This document shows positions 5,978 to 7,061 of a DNA stretch of 7,061 bases, one piece after another. Position 1 is the first letter of the stretch. Each line of letters begins with the position of its first letter. Made by a program: the position numbers and the translations under genes. The stretch comes from a bacterium (GTDB lineage: Bacteria > Bacillota_I > Bacilli_A > RF39 > UBA660): the NCBI GenBank assembly GCA_029007415.1, contig JAQXHT010000114.1:1-7061 (forward strand), written 5' to 3'. The notes under the pieces are model-generated. The model was not told where the DNA came from and did not search any database. It saw nothing but the letters and a program-made list of their open reading frames with translations.

Positions 5978-6394
5978 TTGAAAAAGATTTTCTTTTTTAT
6001 TGGTATAAGTTTTTTCTTGTTAGTAATAACTAATACGAAAGCTTTAAATATATATGATGGTAATAGTAAAGAAAGAGTTACAATATCGTTTAAAGATAAA
6101 GCTGTAACTACTAGAAATTTAAAAGATAAACTAAACTTTGATTATCAAATTATTTCTATGCAACCAAAACTTAGCTTGTCTTATTATGATGAAGCAATTA
6201 TAAAAAGAATAGAAAATTTTAAATTTAGTGATATAGTAGAAGGAGAGAAGGAATATATTGCTCTTTTACGTAGATATGGTCTTTATGATGATATAGAAAA
6301 AGTTAATTGCTTTGGTGTGCCGTTAGAAAGTATAACTATTTATACTAAGTCAACTAATCTTACTAATTTACAGTATGAGATATTAAAATCATAG
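5978..6394 (+). CDS. Small exported protein of unknown function (138 aa)
   Basis: I do not recognise the family. The TTG start at 5978 is set by GGAGGTG (5964-5970), 7 bases upstream; no ATG fits. Residues 1-22 form a signal peptide: KK at the N-terminus, a hydrophobic core rich in Phe, Ile, Leu and Val, then TNTKA, with probable cleavage before LNIYDG. The mature part (about 115 residues) begins with a short strand-rich stretch (RVTISFKDKAVTT) and contains a helix-rich middle (SYYDEAIIKRIENFKFSDIV) and a single cysteine (C111). There is no lipobox cysteine and no second membrane segment, so it is probably released or loosely attached outside. It lies 61 bases after the 101-aa gene and 59 bases before the membrane-protein pair. 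A small surface or secreted role is only inference. Confidence 0.7.
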   Translation: MKKIFFFIGISFFLLVITNTKALNIYDGNSKERVTISFKDKAVTTRNLKDKLNFDYQIISMQPKLSLSYYDEAIIKRIENFKFSDIVEGEKEYIALLRRYGLYDDIEKVNCFGVPLESITIYTKSTNLTNLQYEILKS

Positions 6395-6438
6395 GAAAGT
6401 ATCTATTTTTCTAAAAAGTATGTTATCCTATATATAAT
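6391..6438 (+). promoter_or_regulatory. Possible promoter and inverted repeat before the membrane-protein pair
   Basis: A perfect TATAAT lies at 6433-6438, 3 bases before the ribosome site and 15 bases before the ATG at 6454. The matching -35 region (about 6408-6415, TTTCTA-like) is poor. An inverted repeat, ATAGGA (6391-6396) with TCCTAT (6426-6431), abuts the -10 element and spans the end of the upstream gene; it might be an operator or a chance match in AT-rich DNA. The start would leave almost no leader before the ribosome site. Confidence 0.3.
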
Positions 6439-6453
6439 AAGAGAGGTAGAAAG

Positions 6454-6969
6454 ATGAAGTTAAGAAGAAGTAAAAAAGAAATAACTAAACTAAATATCGC
6501 AGTGCTAGTTATTGTGTTAGTAGTTATTATTTTCTGTGTGGTTGTATACTTTACTGTTAGAAATAGCAATTTTAGGGAAGATGATATAATTTATTTAAAA
6601 AACTTAACTAGTTATATCGAAAGTGTTGATGATTTACAAGAGGAAAGTTATCTTCTTACTAGTTATGATGAATATAGAGAAAAGATAAAAACCAATGAGT
6701 TGAGTAAAAGAAATTTTAAGAATAATAACTATCTTTTTTTAAGAGTTAATTATAATATGTGCGATACATCAGATAATTTTCCAATTGATTATTCTATTCA
6801 AAATAATGAAGTAAAAATAATAATTGATGATTATGAATCTTGTAATATTTGTGCTTTTGGTAATAAATACTATTTGATAAGATTAGATAAGAAGATTATT
6901 AATCCTAATGTTACGATTGAGCATAAACCGGCAAATCCTAAGAACTGTGATGGAGTGTATTTAAATTAG
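6454..6969 (+). CDS. Single-pass membrane protein of unknown function (171 aa), tandem paralog 1
   Basis: I do not recognise the family. ATG 6454 is served by AGAGGT (6442-6447). A short basic N-terminus (KLRRSKKE) is followed by one long hydrophobic helix at about residues 13-35, so by the positive-inside rule the remaining 135 residues face outside, a signal-anchor topology. The outer part has a charged helical section (about 40-90), then a more compact region with four cysteines: C103 in NMCDTSD, C130 and C133 in SCNIC, and C165 in NCDGVY. These could form two disulfides or a metal site. The gene 22 bases downstream begins with nearly the same N-terminus and ribosome site, so this is one copy of a tandem family. 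Base composition is like its neighbours. Confidence 0.75.
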   Translation: MKLRRSKKEITKLNIAVLVIVLVVIIFCVVVYFTVRNSNFREDDIIYLKNLTSYIESVDDLQEESYLLTSYDEYREKIKTNELSKRNFKNNNYLFLRVNYNMCDTSDNFPIDYSIQNNEVKIIIDDYESCNICAFGNKYYLIRLDKKIINPNVTIEHKPANPKNCDGVYLN

Positions 6970-6990
6970 TAATTATAAAGAGGTAGAAAA

Positions 6991-7061
6991 ATGAAATTAA
7001 AAAGAAGTGAGAAAGCAATAACTAAGCTAAATGTAGCAATAATAGTTACTGTGATAGTAGT
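6991..7061 (+). CDS. Membrane protein, tandem paralog 2 (partial, cut by window end)
   Basis: ATG 6991 follows AAAGAGGT (6977-6984). Only 23 codons are visible; 15 of these residues are identical to the first 23 of the preceding protein (for example the shared KLNxA entry into the membrane helix), and most differences are conservative. The bases around the ribosome site are also nearly the same in both genes (AGAGGTAGAAA before each ATG). It is therefore a recent or maintained tandem duplicate, with a basic N-terminus and the start of a signal-anchor helix. Its length and outer domain are beyond the window. Confidence 0.75.
   Translation, partial: MKLKRSEKAITKLNVAIIVTVIV

Overview
The window is AT-rich bacterial DNA with all real genes on the + strand. 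Shine-Dalgarno sites are mostly strong, two genes probably start with TTG, and a complete T-box leader is present. Together with the separate pheS and pheT genes, this points to a low-GC Firmicute or Mollicutes-related lineage (an uncultured Bacilli or RF39-like genome would fit). The species cannot be read from the sequence. No gene here ends in TGA, and all six Trp codons seen are TGG.

Layout. (1) 1-399: a 5'-truncated Rpn-family nuclease/transposase gene, of which only the C-terminal helical part survives; it has an internal ATG with a good ribosome site. (2) 400-749: a gene-free stretch of about 350 bases. It holds a likely promoter and a leader of about 290 nt with a chain of hairpins, a five-codon upstream ORF and a weak terminator-like hairpin just before frr. 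(3) 750-1292: frr, ribosome recycling factor. (4) 1301-1500: a T-box riboswitch with a TTC (Phe) specifier, a T-box core matching an ACCA tRNA end, and a terminator. (5) 1518-5553: a tightly packed operon of a HAD-family phosphatase, pheS and pheT. The last two encode the alpha and beta subunits of phenylalanyl-tRNA synthetase. (6) 5611-7061: small proteins of unknown function. They are a 101-aa soluble protein, a 138-aa exported protein, and two tandem paralogous single-pass membrane proteins, the second cut by the window end.

How it works together. Uncharged tRNA-Phe should bind the T-box leader and allow read-through into HAD-pheS-pheT, restoring Phe-tRNA-Phe. The HAD gene therefore falls under phenylalanine control, although its substrate is unknown. 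frr sits just upstream with its own promoter and an unusually long structured leader, apart from any visible rpsB-tsf-pyrH cluster. No convincing terminator was found between pheT and the small downstream genes, so some may be transcribed by read-through.

The points most worth a second look are the frr leader with its mini-ORF (a possible attenuator sensing ribosome recycling), the orphan Rpn C-terminal ORF (a possible leftover intragenic antitoxin), the duplicated TATAG switch in the T-box, and the tandem membrane-protein family.
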